A stretch of 64,000 nt of DNA, taken from positions 18,461,582 through 18,525,581 of the forward strand of contig OZ022261.1 in NCBI GenBank assembly GCA_963978905.1, in the 5' to 3' direction. How positions within the stretch are numbered: position 1 is the first letter of the stretch; the number at the start of each line of letters is the position of its first letter. The notes beneath the pieces were generated by a model. It was not told where the DNA came from, did not search any database, and saw nothing but the letters and a program-made list of their open reading frames with translations. The translations under genes were made by a program, and so were the position numbers. Below are positions 47,207 through 61,200 of this stretch, piece after piece. The DNA is from Trichostrongylus colubriformis. Its lineage: Eukaryota; Nematoda; Chromadorea; Rhabditida; Trichostrongylidae.

Positions 47207-49276
47207 TTACAAGAGAGTTTTGATAAATTCAATGGCAGCTGTAAACTGCGTCCACCAATACCCTTCTGCTCCATCGAGAAGCGACCCGCCAAATCCCTGC
47301 ACATACTGCACATTCGAAAGCAGGGACGGTGGATTCGCCTAAAACACGATTCCATATCCGATCACTGTCGCTTCCCTACATTACCGCAACATGAAACACA
47401 AAATCAATCCTATACCTGAATAAGTACGTAAACAAGTACTGGAGTGACGTCATCCGCTGCCGCTGCTCCCATACCAGGTGCCATTGAAATAAGGTTACTT
47501 ATGGTTTCACAACATCTTAAGGAGAGGTTAAAAGCGTTTCGAAGAGCTCGCAGTCCACACAAAAACAGCTGTCTACCTTCCTCACCTTACAACACAAGCC
47601 AACTTATCTCTTGCAGATTTGTAGGCATTAATTATGTTGATCTCAGCTTGAGCTGATGGCCAAGGTGCTTCACCATGAAGAGCCTGTGACAGATTCAGTT
47701 AGTAGTGTTCAACGGAGTACAAGTTGAAAGCATCACAAGTGACATTTTGGGTGGTGAGGAGGGAAAATACGCTTACCCAAAATGAACGCTAGTGATTCGT
47801 AGAAATGATGCCCGGCGTAATTCGTGGTGGGTGTTGCGCTCTAGCACCACGACAAAACGCAGCGTGGCTGTAGCCCCTTTACTGCCCTAGCTCCTTCAAT
47901 AAATGAGCGCGTCGAGTTCTGTGAATGACGGCCACTCCGCATATTCGCGTGGCTCTGTTCAAAGCGTCAGCGATGGAGCGATAAGACACGCCTGCGCCGA
48001 AACCACAAAAAGAATTTGAGCTTCATCTCTCCGGTTTGGGGACCATTTGATTTGGCTTTTTCGTCACTGCTGTATCTTCACTTTAGCATTCAATAACTGA
48101 TAAAGTGACCCGCTGTAGTACCTTCAAGACGAAAACTCGTTTAATACTCTTAACGAAAGCTCACATTGGGAATCCTTAGCATTGGGTGACCTGGATGAAT
48201 AGATCTAGACAGTCGTGCAAGAGACTTTGAGAATAACCTGAAGAAAAGTTGCAGATCACCTCACAAAAACAGCTACCTTCGCATGAAAAGGAAAACAAAA
48301 TCATAAGTGCACAAAAAAAAAAACTGCTCCAAGACCCGATTCAGCAAAGTCACGAGTTACCTTTTGTGATCAGTTAAATTTCTGAAATTAATGAAATCAG
48401 TGCTAGCTATTGAAAGGAAGTAAATAGATTACTCCTTTTGTTTCCGTTCTTTTTCCGCTATTGTTTCGGCGAAATACTAGAAAAAATCAAAAGGGAGAAA
48501 AGAGAAAAACTGACTCGTCACGATGTCGATCAGCATCCAAGTTTGGATAAAACGCTAGAGCATGAATTTGAGCCATGAATACTCTCTCAATAGTTTTCCG
48601 AGCATAAGCGATCAAATGAGCAGGAGCTGACTGCCACATGCACGATACAGGCAAGCGGGTATACATACCCGTGAGGGTCCGTAAAAGGCAGTCCGTTTTC
48701 TCATCCTAAACAGAATTTTGATGCAGATAACTGTTGACACTATCATTTTTATAAACCACCACATCACGCTGAGCTACAGCACACAGCCAGGGTGGTATGG
48801 AATGGAAAAGGAATTTATCAGTACCACCACCCACACAACTCCAAGACTGCACTCAAACACCTTAAAAATACTCCAAACAAATTCAAAACTTCACAAACCT
48901 GGGCATTAAGAATCACAAATTCCTGCAGAAAACGCTTCATTTGTTGGTCTTTATTTTCAAGGTAAAAGCGAACCAGTACTTCTACGAGGCACTCTTCGAC
49001 CACAGCTTTCTCCCTGAAAATAGTGTGCAAAATGCGACTGTGCCATAAAACTGGATGCAAGAAGAAAAAAACCTTCCCTTATTTCAGGCAACTAGTCGAT
49101 CAACTAGTTCTCAAGTAAACCATTCACGAGAGTAGACTAACCTCTGAACTCTAAGAGAAAGCTTCTCAATGTAATTCGTTAGGCGTAAAAGTGTGATCCT
49201 TGACTGCTGCAGGTAGAGTAGATATGACGAGCGCTTCCGATTCTCGTCCCTCAGTGTGCGCAACAGCTTCCGAATC
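47207..49276 (-). other. rme-6: VPS9 domain block of rme-6
   Basis: Seven exons (49142-49276, 48899-49013, 48515-48705, 48165-48237, 47586-47683, 47416-47515, 47207-47338) join in phase. The first two encode a helical bundle (RKLLRTLRDENRKR..., KAVVEECLVEVLVRFYLE). The rest form the VPS9 fold that opens Rab5 for GTP, including the DDVTPVLVYVLI segment at the substrate face. Stop TAA at 47207-47209. The protein ends two residues after IEFIKT, close to the end of the human protein. Confidence 0.92.
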
Positions 49277-52200
49277 CTGAATTTCCAATGAATCATCTGC
49301 AATCATACCATTTGAGCTATCGCACAAAACTGCACGAATCACACGGAATTCTGTAATGGGAAGTAGACGACCTGGGCGCCCGATATCAAGTCCCTCCTGC
49401 ATAATTCCACACTTGGATAAGCGCGCTAGCTCAGCTGATCTCTACAAAAATTTACCACTTTCCGTAGTTTCACGCAGTTCAGCGGGTCTGCAATGGGCAG
49501 TACTGAGAGTGCAGAAGGTTTAGCGATCGATAGTTTTGGATTCGATTGCATCGATTGGTAGCAATTTGTTCACTCAGTGAGCATAAAATCTTATATTGGT
49601 GGTAGATCCATCAGCCGGCTATCGCGCTGCTCATCATTTTTCTTAATGTACACTATTATTTGGAATTTCAGATAGTTTAGCGATCGATACGCTCTGTTGC
49701 TCCAAGCGGAGACGGTCGTTAGGCGCGGCCTCTTGCGGCTAATTTACCTATGAGACGCATGGTCAGTGGCTGCCACTCTGATGCCGATCATCCGACACAT
49801 CTTCTGCGATGGACGAGTCGCTTACATCACAGCACCCTCAGATTTTTGTGACTGATCAGCTTCCGTCGATCCAATCAGGTCCGCAATAGGTCGTCCACTA
49901 CGACGACCTCTTGTGGACCTGACTTTCTTCGACCGATGAACTCAGCATGGATTCTGGCTATATTTCCTCTCGCCTTTTTTGTGTCCTCTACATTTTGAAC
50001 AATAGGGAATATTGCTCGTTTACTTCGGAATGAGTGCAATAACCTCTTTGGAGCTATGATAGAAGCCACCTCTCAGTGATTTGCACTTTTTCTGACAAGA
50101 TTTTTATGTGTTAATTATCAGTTACGAAAAACTGATGGTGATGATGTGGACGAGTTGTCCGGCGCAGAGATGCGTGGGATGGTCGGCCCAAGGGTGGCAA
50201 CTATGGCCCATGCGCCCCTATGGCAAATTACCGGCAGGGGGCCACGCCACACGACACGCTATATAGCATAGGAAAGAGGTTCATTTTGTCTGCAATTATT
50301 ACAAATCCCGATCGCATCTCGATAATTCATGTACACCCACTATCGAAAGGAGGACGCCGTCACTCAGAAGGCTCTCTTCGTCTCACCCCACAAAAGACCT
50401 GTGAGTGTCAACGCCTTAGGATAAATGCGAAAGGCGAAGAGGTTTGACGATATTCGCCTGATGGCGCTCCCTATTAGCGCTATCAGTTGCTGTCAGCAAC
50501 CGTCACCCACTGCTGGTGGCCACGTCCCACCACCACACCGCCCATAATAAACAAGGTCCTAGAGAAAGAGGAAGAGGAAGAAAAGCGATTTTAGGCACTT
50601 TTCTTTGAAAAGAACATTTAAACTCGGAAAAGATAGAGTGTAGCGAAAACCGCGTTGAAAAGCGGCTTTTGGGGCGTACTGCGATTCTAGTGGGCTTCAT
50701 GGGCTTCACCGAGAACTGCACGCTTCACGTGGGCCGACGTCATACCAATCGATCGCGTAGGGCAAATTTAGGATTTCATTTATAACGAAACTAAACTAGT
50801 AAAACAATGAGAGGGAGAACAAGCGAAAGAAAGGCACATTTCATGATGATCGTATCGGTCGACTGTATCTTGTTGGAACTGTAGATCCTTAGGTAACTAG
50901 TCAGGCTGCATCTTTTTCGCGCCGCCGCGGTGCGCTATCTCGGCGCTACACCTACTCGAACCCACTTCGACGCCACCCATTTTGCTCAGTTGACCAATAA
51001 GGGAGTTCAGCGAGTTGCGTCGGAGTGGGTTGGAGCAGGTGTAGCGCCGTGATAGCGCACCGTGGCGACGCAAAAAAGGTGCAGCCTGACTATTTATCCG
51101 AGGATCTGCTGTTTCAAGAGGGTAGATCGACCCATCAGATTATTTCGAAGTGTGTCTTCAGACGGCAAAAGCGAAATACTGTAACTTGCGCGGTTGCGTC
51201 GCATTTTTTATCCGAGCACATAATCTTCTCGCGCAAAGAAGCTAGCAATACATGTGCAGTGCTTGAGAGATCATTTCAGGGAACAGTTCGGAGCTCAGCG
51301 TTTGACTGCATCTTGAGACGTGTGTCGAGGTCTCTTTGTACGACATTCAACTGGGTATTTCTGAGGAACTAGGTGCACAATCCAGCTTTTTAGAAATTTT
51401 GCATCAGCTTTTGAATACCTTGGTCCAAATGGAAAAAACAGGTTGATTCCAAGATCCGTGAGCCACTTTCCCTAGCTTGTTTTCGTACAGCAGTATAAAA
51501 AGCAATAGTACAAAAAGCCTCGTAAGTGTACTTTTCTGATGGCACCTGACAGAAGTTTGGTCACTCTTCAAGTATAATCACCGTTTCTCATTCAAATTAT
51601 TTGGAATTGCATTTCATTACAAAGTTTCTGATTTACTCGTTCCTTTTCTTATCAATTTCTCTTACAAGTACTCGATTTTTGTACTATTATACAAAACAAA
51701 ATACGCTAGAAAATTGGCTCAAGGGCTTTGAAATCACCCTACATAAAAGTTTTCAGAAGTCATTTCGCCACTATAAGCACCTAGTCAGAAAGGATGACTT
51801 CGAGAAAGATGAGCCAAAGACATCATTCTCTTCTCTCCAAGTAACAATATATGCATTGCAAACTCACTCAACGTGATGAAACAATTTGCTCCAATGAAAA
51901 AATCGACGTGGCCGCGCAAGGAACGAGGTGTCACTTCTGCTGTGCACGTTCTTCTATCGACGTCTTAGCAAGGCGTCGGGTGTGCAACTAACGAACTGCG
52001 AGCCGCTTAAGCCAAAACTCCTTCCTCCCTGGTGACTTTTACCGGAATTATATGACATAATGCCATGTAGAATATCAGAATCAATTTGTCAAAACGTACT
52101 GAACCTTTCCCCAGACTGCAAGCAGCCTTCAATTGTACACTAGGCATTAATTATGGCTTTGGATCGCTCAAGAAAGCGCACCATCACTAAGCGGACCGAG

Positions 52201-55200
52201 TGGTTCACATCTCCTTGCGCGGGATGATCGGATCAGTATGATTAGATACAGACAACACATGACTTGCGGCCACTACTTACCCCTTATTATCAAAAATTTG
52301 CAGGCATCGCATCACTTCTCTCGTATGAGCCACCAGGCTTTGCTCCCTATTGTTCACGGCTTCAGCAAGCAGTGTGCGCAGCAACATGACCAGCTGTTCA
52401 CGCTCATTCTCCATTTTCATACCGCTGAAACAAATAAAGCTAGATTTACAGAACTCAGTCAACCTGAATTCATCGAAGTATATCATTCGCCAGAAGAACT
52501 TTTTATTTTGAACTCTTACCGACAGGTGCCGCCAAATGGCATTGAAGGCAGATTACCAACACTGCTCAATACGAGCCGCAGCTTCCTTTTCGCATCCAGA
52601 AATGCCCTGCAACAGCTCTGACACAGTACTATAATACAGAAATATTAGTCACGTTTTTCGAACAGATTTTACCTGCATTCGGTGAGATTATCCGGTGAAT
52701 AGTATGCGATCACTTGCTCAGAAGGTGCACTTTCGGACGCTGAGGATGCGAGTTCAACCGGTGGCTGCACTTCATCTGCGAAATGTGTAATAGTGGGTTG
52801 GTATTTTGCCAAGATGTCATCGGCAGAACGCTGATCGAAGTCTGAAAAAAGTCCATCGAGGTTCTTGCTCAGTGTCAGTTCGTGTTCAGTGGACCAATAA
52901 TTTCATTGTCTCCTGTTCGGCCTGTTCAGTTTAAGCCTCACATCAAATCTGGGACCCTCCCTCCAGACCATCATTGGCAGGAGGGAAGGATGGGATATCC
53001 GCAGGACCTTCCCTCGCCTAGCGAAAGCACGACACCCCTTTCAAGGAGAACAAGCTGTATTCCTTTACCCCTTGAGCTATAACCGCTGAAGCAGCTACCA
53101 AGGGGTGCTCAGATTTTCATACTTGCAAATAGACACGATGACATCATGCGACCATAAATGATAACATCCAAATTGATATGAAAACAGGTAAAAAAAAGAC
53201 CGACTAGCGATGTGATTTTCACTTTGACTGTTCGGTATCGCTGGATGGTTTGATTCGTTTTCCCGTCTAGATGAATTCCATTCACTCAGCAGATCCGAAA
53301 TAGTTGATGAATGCGGTATCTGACGGAACGATGAGCCAGTCATACCTGAAGTGATACACCAATACATTTTGTTGAAATTCATAATGTGAATTGTAGACAA
53401 TAGCATGTTGCCTTATACTAACCTTTTCTCACTTTGTCACCGACTTTCAAAAGACCCTGCTGGAAAAGAGCGAATTTCTTGCGACCAGAATTAGAAGGCG
53501 ACGATGGATCATAGTAATGCTCGACGTCGTGAGCGCTCCCTATGGCCGAGGAGTGTGAAGGCGAGCTGAACGAAGACGCGCATGCTCCGGAAGGTCCAGG
53601 TTGATCACCAGACTGTTGTTTTTGGGGCTGAATATAATTGAATGTCATAGGATCTGCGATTCCGGATGAAAGCAGTTTTTATCCTACGAAGACTATTCCA
53701 GCAACACTTGTATAGATGAGTGGCTCATCGAATATTATTTCGTTTCCTTGGCAAGCAAAGCAAAAAACGCAATAACTTTTTTGAACCACCAAAGATAACG
53801 AAGATGACCACGTTAGGCAAGATATCCTTGCTATATGATGGAGCTACTTTCAAAGAGACGGTCTGTGGCGAAATCCGTACAGAAAGGCGCATCCTACACT
53901 CGTTATCCAGACCTAGACGTGGCTCGCAGTTGCGGGTTTGATGCGGTGGGCTCCGACCGCGGAGTGCCCGTGGAGGTCGGGGTGACGCTGGCGATGTGGT
54001 GTATTTCAAGCGCTGCTCGCCGGCAGTGACTACGCACCGAGGGTTAGCACACCAAAATATATTTATCGAGGAGAATATGCGCAATTTGTGGTGGAATGCA
54101 TAGAAACATGCCTTCGCTATAAGTAGTTCAGCAGGAAGCAAGGTTTCGAGTAGCAGGGTTAGTAGCTGAGCGTTCTCATCCTCGTGATCTTTCACTACTA
54201 GACTATTTTGCAATCATCAATCTCTACTCAAACATGTGTCACTACCTGTGCTTCAGGAGAGATAGGGATTTCCTTAGCTTGGTATGAACATTTGTAGTGA
54301 GCACCTCTTTATCAGAGCACGCCGCCCGCTGAAGGAGGTCTCACTCAAAGGAATCGTCCACGGAAAAATGTTTTTCTGTTACCCATATTTATGTTGTATT
54401 TGCCTAATGTGGGCCGCAAAGTTCTACGCGAAATAGTGGGAGTTCGGCTAAGATACAGCTTCCCCAATTCCCGGCCGGGTGGGCGGGGTCTCCAAGTAAA
54501 AGCTCCACCCCGTCGTCCGCCGCGGTAGGGAACGGTGAGTGGGACTGTTTACGTAAGTTTCTGTTCCTAGAATGCGCCTTCGACCGCGGCGGACGACGGA
54601 ATGGGCACCTGCTCTTACAAGGAAAGGCTCCCGGGTCACCGTGAGCATTCAAGATGAGTTGAATGTGTTCCTATGTAATCTCAACCGGGGATCTCAAATC
54701 TGCCCTCCAAATCTGCTAAACGATTCTGGGAGCGGAGTTGTGGAGCTTTTTCTGAATAACTGGTACTATTAGGTTGTCCCAAAAGTCTTGTAGGATTTTT
54801 CCAAAAAAAAATCAGTAACTCTTGTTCACTTCGAGGCAGGTTCAGGCGGTTCGGGGATATGGTAGAACATTCTCTGAGCTTTCTAGCAAAATATATATTG
54901 ACCCACCAGATTCCGTGGAGAGAGCTACAATGCCCGTAGTCGATACCCATCCAACACGCGGTGTCATCTACTATGGGTGGTCTGTGGCACCAAAGGGACG
55001 GAACCTTGCCACTCCATCAACGCTGCATTGAGCAAGGGATGTGTGAGCTACGAGACCGTGCGCCGCTGGTTCATCAGTTTCAGCAAAGGCGAGATTGCCA
55101 CGGGAGACAAACCACGCTTGGGTACTGGTTCTGGGACGCGGAAGGCATGGTTTTCCGCAAGGTGCTGGTACAAGGCGAGACAGTCACCGCTGCCGTATGC

Positions 55201-58200
55201 ACCCACCAGCTCCAGCATCTCGCCGTCGCTGTTCGAGAAAAGTGCCGGAAAAGTCCGCTGTCACTTCATGACGACGCCCGCTCCCATTTCGCTCCCATTT
55301 TGCGAAAAGTACCCAGGCCAGGCTACAGGAGCTCGGCTGGGATGTGCTGCCCCATCCGCCATACTCTCCAGACATTGCCCCTTCCGACTATCACCTTACC
55401 CATCCTCTTGAAACCTTCCTGGCCAAGAAAAAATTCGTTGATTATGACTTGCTTGCAGAAACGATCGCTGACTTCTTCGACTCTGAGAACCCACAGTTCT
55501 GGGAGGAGGGAACCAACAATCTACCTATGAGGTGGCAAAGCGTTGTCGATAACAATGGTCCATACGCTGTTGCCTAATTGTTGTTTGTTGGAGCAAAGAT
55601 AATAAAATGTGATGATCGAAAAAAATCCTACAAGACTTTTGGGACAACCTAATATTACATAGTACGTTCGGAAGTCTATGGCGCGCGAGCCAGACGTTTT
55701 CGCGCAAAATCAGTGTGATTTCCGTTTTCAGGGGATCAAACTACCACACTGGACAAGTTTTTGGCCAATTCGAAAAATTGGAAAATGTGACAGAATTTCG
55801 AAAAAATTCATGAGCTACTGGTTGCAACCCATTCAACGAAAGAGAAGTCGTTGACCCTTGCCGAGAAAATGCCTTTATTTGACGCCTGTTACGTATACTT
55901 TTGTCATGAGCACCTGTAATAGATATGTCCGGGTTATCTTTTTTCAGAATGCACGATTTTTTGTAGAAAAAAAAATCAAAATACTGCTCACCCCTTCAGT
56001 ACCCCTAATTTTCCGAAGTTGGACCAAAAACTCGATTTGGCTGAAAATTTGCACAGAGGTGTAATTCGAGCCCCTGAACGCACGAATATCATAGTCGTTT
56101 TCCGCAACAACGCCTAATTCCCCACAATCGCAGAGTAATTGGGTAAAAAAGATGGGCAGAATGTTCGATTATTCAGAAAAGAACCAATATCTCCATATTA
56201 CTCATCAGTGGGGGCGCGAGATACTTTAACGGAGCATGAAAGCGTTTTGCAAACGTTCAGAAAACACTCAAAGCAAAAGCATAACTAGCAAATGCGTCAA
56301 GGATTCGAGCTCTCATGCTCCAATTTGTGCCGCGACACCTTACCAGCTGCTCCATCCGAGCTCCGACAACAGTTTGTCTCGAGTCATATATGACCAGCGC
56401 CTACGCTTGCGCCGTATCTTTCAGGCCCCCGTAACTTCCTTCGCAGAATCGTTTAGCAGATTTGAGATCCCCGTTTGAAACTACATAGCTACAAATACAA
56501 CTCATCTTAAATGGCCACGGTGACCCGGGAGCCTTTCGCCGAGATTTTGGGGAACTTTATCATAGCTGAATTCCCATTATTTCGCGTGGAACTTTACGGC
56601 CCACATTAGGCAGATACAGCATAAATATACGGGTAACAGAAAACCGTGGACGATTCCTTCAAAAGCTGCAAATTACCTGAACTCATCTTGGCGTGCCTTC
56701 GCCGCGCAATCTGGCCGGGAAATTTGGAGACGAATTACAGAATTCTCGCATTGAACTGAGAACATCGCAGCGCACAGGCGGCCACTGTGGGCGCAGTGGC
56801 ACATGGTGCACTTGCGCTCTCTACATTTTGGACCACGCCCACCCAAGCAGGATTTGACCCAACATCTGCGACTTGCTTTCTGGCAAAACCGAGAATCGTG
56901 CGAACAGACAGACATACGAACAAATAGTATACCAACAAACTACTGGTTTATAGACAGGTTACTTATGGTCCAGCATGTTTTCGGACGCTGATCTGGAATC
57001 TGTTATCCGAATTTGCAAAACGATTATCTAAGCAGGGTTACAAGATCCCATCTCGACGAACGTCGGCTCAAGTACACCACAGGAGAGTGAAGTGTCAGCA
57101 GCCGCCGATCAGATAGGTCAGTGTCACGGTCCATAAGCTGAGGGTGTTATTTACGTTATAATATACATATGATGCAGAAAAAGTCCAGGCGAGCAAAAAT
57201 GATGCATGTAGGAAGGTGAAGAGCATAGAAAATGGAATGAATGCATGCAAAATGTTATTATCCATGGGGAATTGAAAACACTCTAATGAACTAAATGTAA
57301 CCGAATCCTGCCTATTGAGATGAAAACAATTCGAAAAAGCTCAATATAGTGGTTAAATGACTAAAAATAGGCTTAGATAAGGTAGCCACCCTTCTTACGC
57401 AATTACACGCGAATCTCGTCGAGGGCAGTCAACTCGCGCGCAAATGTCGCGCGGAGAACGTCACTAAGCGAAATCTTGGCATGAGGGTACACACCCATCT
57501 TACACACATATACCTACCGTATACTTTCTAGACTATCGACCTTCACCCCTTCAGTTTAGGAGCGCGTCACTTACCTCTGTGCCAGGCGGCTGCTCCCTAT
57601 GGTGTACTTGATCCCGCGTCCATCGAAAAGGATCTTGTAACTTCGCTCAGAGAAACGTATTGCAAATTTGGATAGTGGATTCGAGATCAGCGTCCGAAAA
57701 TACGTGGAACCATAAGCATCCCAGTACAAGCGGTCACTTCTACCTCGGGTTCTTTCCTTGTGAGAAATGACTTCGAGCATGGATGTGTGGATTTGTCTGT
57801 GAAACTGAGAGAAGTGTTCCAGCTGCGAAAGGTTCAGCCCCCTCTGCTGGATGGATGCTTGAAAAATGGTTCATCCTCCCGAAATCCTCCTGCATATAGC
57901 AAAAACTAAAAATGTCACCTGCATTCATTCGAGTCATTTGCAGCTCTTTAGATGCACTTGCAAAGCATGCTTACTCTCAGTTACATAGTGTCTAAAGAAC
58001 TTATCAACTGCAAGAGGGCCGTCACACTAGCTCCGCTCAATAAGGTTGTAGTTGACGACGGGCATTCCACTGCGCTCGACGTACGGCGCCATTTTTTGCT
58101 GGGCTTTGGCCTGAACTCGAATGAGGAGAACCCCCATCTCCCCCCATATGAGGCTTAGGTAATACACTTTAGTGCACAAACTGATGATTGTACAATGGCA

Positions 58201-61200
58201 CCAGGCGAGCAACAACAACGGGCGAATGAGTGACCCCAACACCCCAATACCTTACCACCTACATAACTTGTTATTGAGGAGAAATCGCGTTTTGACGTCT
58301 ATTTGTGTTATATGGACATGTTGGTCAATCTGGGCTTAGCTTACTCAAGTCACCCATAGTGCGCAATCATGGCCAGCGAGCAGTGGTGGAACATACTATA
58401 TCAACACTAGCGTCGCCGTTTGTCCAAAGCATTCGGTAAAATCAGTGGAGGGAAAAGGTCAGGATTTAGTCACACTCCTACCTGTGTCCGCGCGGCGGTA
58501 AGTGAATCGGTTGGTCCTGCACGCTCTCGATCTTCTCTGAAACTGAAAAGAGATTCCGTTTTTGAGATATAAAAGATAAAATGAGTATAAGGAGTTGAAA
58601 AGAAAAGAAAATGGTACGAAAACGTTGAGACAGAGTTGGTGCGCACAGAATGCCTATTTATGATAAGAAAAAGTGTGAGATAAAATCTCGAACTCAAATA
58701 TTAATTGCTTGAAACAAACTTGCTCATCTCCGAATCCGCTTCACTACGGCTGTAAGAGAACGAGCTACCACTACTGTGCCTTCGCAGTCTTCCACCACCA
58801 TCACCATGTTGAGGGACATCGACAAGAGGTTGCACACTGACACAGGGAACCGCAATATGCTAAACATTTCCAAAACAATAACTGGAAGAATACATAAAAA
58901 TTTCTGCCAACATACCGATGCTGCTGCATCAGAACTACCATTGCGTTCTGCCCTAGATATGTCGTAGGTAACATCCGCAACCTTAAAAAAGCATTTTGAG
59001 CTCACATAATCGGAGCAACAATCCTACTGATCCTATCAACGACCAGAGTCTGGTAGTAATGTGACCAGATTCACCCAGGCGCGCTCGAGGACGTGTGCAC
59101 CTTTAGTCCATAAAGTACACGGTAAGATAATTACACGGCTACTGTAGGTCACTTCGCACCTCACCTCGCAACCCCTAGCCCTGCCTGTAGGGTTACCTAA
59201 TTGATTTCTTCCACCTACTGTTAATCATCGTGATGCATGAAGTAATGTACATGTACACGGGGAAAGTTGAAAGTGTATAAATAAAGGAGTTCATTCGCAA
59301 TTTGCAGTAGCACCTCATTGGTACAAACCAAACTCTCGAGTTCAAACCAGTACGCGTCACCCATGTGTGCCTGAAATATTCTCTTCGCCAGCTAATTAAA
59401 ACATTAAGGGTTAATAAACATATCACTTGCCTCTAGAAGAATTAATTCATATGGTGAACGTCTCGCACCTGTACTTGACAAGATGTCTCTTTTTATCCAT
59501 AACTTTGAAAGGTCATGCAAGGAGGTTTTATATAGGTTCGATGAGCACAGTTAATTCCTCATCATGGGTGTTAGTTTCGTATAAGAATTCTTCCAAACAT
59601 ACACTGCAATACTCTACTCCAAGATTCTGCCACTCCCATCACCCCAGCACAGCCGCATGCGTTCTACGTGGATCACCTGTGCATAGATTCTACTACACCA
59701 CCTCTCACGTCGCTCACCCAATGTTTTCAGATTATGCGCCTTTCCCTCCCTCATCTTACTACGGCCTAAACATGTAACGCCTCCTGTCGTATGTGGCTTC
59801 AGCATCATCACAAATCCCATTTTTCACAACATCGGTCTCGTTTCATAAGCAGCTTCTGTCTCCTTCCCATCACTAGTCCCTCAGCGGCCCTCAACTTCAA
59901 CTCCATTACCTGCTTTCCTTTCAGAATTGATCACCTACCAGCCCACAACTACAACTGGTGCTTGCACATTTATGTCTACATGCCACACGCGGCACCCCTG
60001 ATCCCCTCTATGTTGCACCCTCACCTTTACCTCACGCACCCAATTATGTCCTATGAGTTAGATCCTCTAGAGGCGAGGGAGATGTTTGTTTACCAATAGT
60101 GCATTGATTAGCTCACAAAGAGAATATTTTTAGGCACCCATGCGTGGTGCGATCATGGGTTACTGATAAAACTTGAGAGTTTGGTTTGTATCAACGAAGT
60201 GTTATAAACTGCAAAGTATGAATGAATTTCTTTATTTATACACTTTCACCCTTCCCGTGTTTATGTGCATTACTTCATATGGTCAACAGTGGATGGAAGA
60301 AATCAAATAGGGTAGCCCTACAGGCAGGGCTAGGGGATGCGAGGTGAAGTGAGAAGTAACCTACAATAATCCTGTAATTATCCCACTGATATTGGGTTGG
60401 GGAATAAGTTCCCGCGGTTTTTTTAACCCCGTTTTTCACATTGTTTCCTTCATCTTTCGGTGAAGCTAATATATGTTTTCGATAGAGCTTTTTTTGCTCT
60501 ACAAAAGCTACTATCTATTTTCCGATTCCTTTGACTACCTAATATCTATGAGGTTTGGAAACGAAGTAAGCTGAAGGCAAAAATTGGCACTCTCGACACC
60601 TCATCTTCCTAGTCTACCATCGGAATCGAAAAATGCAAGTGTATATGTTTTCGATAGAGCTTTTTCAGCTCTAAAGAATGGTACTACTTTTTACTCAAAT
60701 CGCTCAACTTTTCGCTGTTTTTAACACTCACAAATGCAGTACTCGCGAGGAAGTGCACTTTCGTTATCTCCCCTTCCTCGCCTACCGTCGAGATTGAAGA
60801 GGATGTTCATACATGCATTCGATAGAGCTTTTTTTGCTCTACAAGATGATGCCACACATCTTTTAAATCCTGTCATATTTTAGCATGTAAGGATAAGTTT
60901 CCACCTTTTTTTTCAACTCAAAATTGCGTAATGAAAATTAATTTTTTTGGCAGAGTGTTTTGTATCATTTGATAGAGGTCTTTTCGCTCTACGAGATAGT
61001 GCTTATGGTTTTTGTTCAAATTATTTTTTGCTATTTTTTAGATCATTTTAAAGGAATGACAAATCGACGAAATCGCGCATTTTCGTGTCGATCATGCTCG
61101 ATTTCGCCGATTTGGCACTCCTTTGAAATGATCTAAAAAATAGCAAAAAATAATTTGAACAAAAACCATAAGCACTATCTCGTAGAGCGAAAAGAGCTCT

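Larger units (their letters stand above)
54346..56666. mobile_element. Foldback element, family C, carrying nested insertions
   Basis: GGAATCGTCCACGG ... CTGTTACCCATATTTATG on the left is inverted on the right (AAATATACGGGTAACAG ... CCGTGGACGATTCC). The same family stands alone at 33860-34255. A Harbinger-like element begins at 54618, and its truncated right end meets family C sequence again at 56538. Confidence 0.75.

Noticed and set aside
49326..49487. Two splice-bounded open segments (49326-49396 and 49456-49487) on the minus strand that look like rme-6 exons
   Set aside because: Exon 52281-52424 joins 49142-49276 directly in the right phase and gives the expected FDNKG-IRKLL junction; the two extra segments would break phase and match nothing in GAPVD1.
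51601..51876. 91-codon plus-strand frame with a hydrophobic N terminus (signal peptide-like)
   Set aside because: A+T-rich intron sequence on the strand opposite to rme-6; no acceptor, donor or homologue recognised.
53725..54213. 162-codon open frame on the minus strand
   Set aside because: Its first part has weak likeness to a helical exon, but it runs through a GC-rich repeat and has no donor in phase with the rme-6 exon at 53627.
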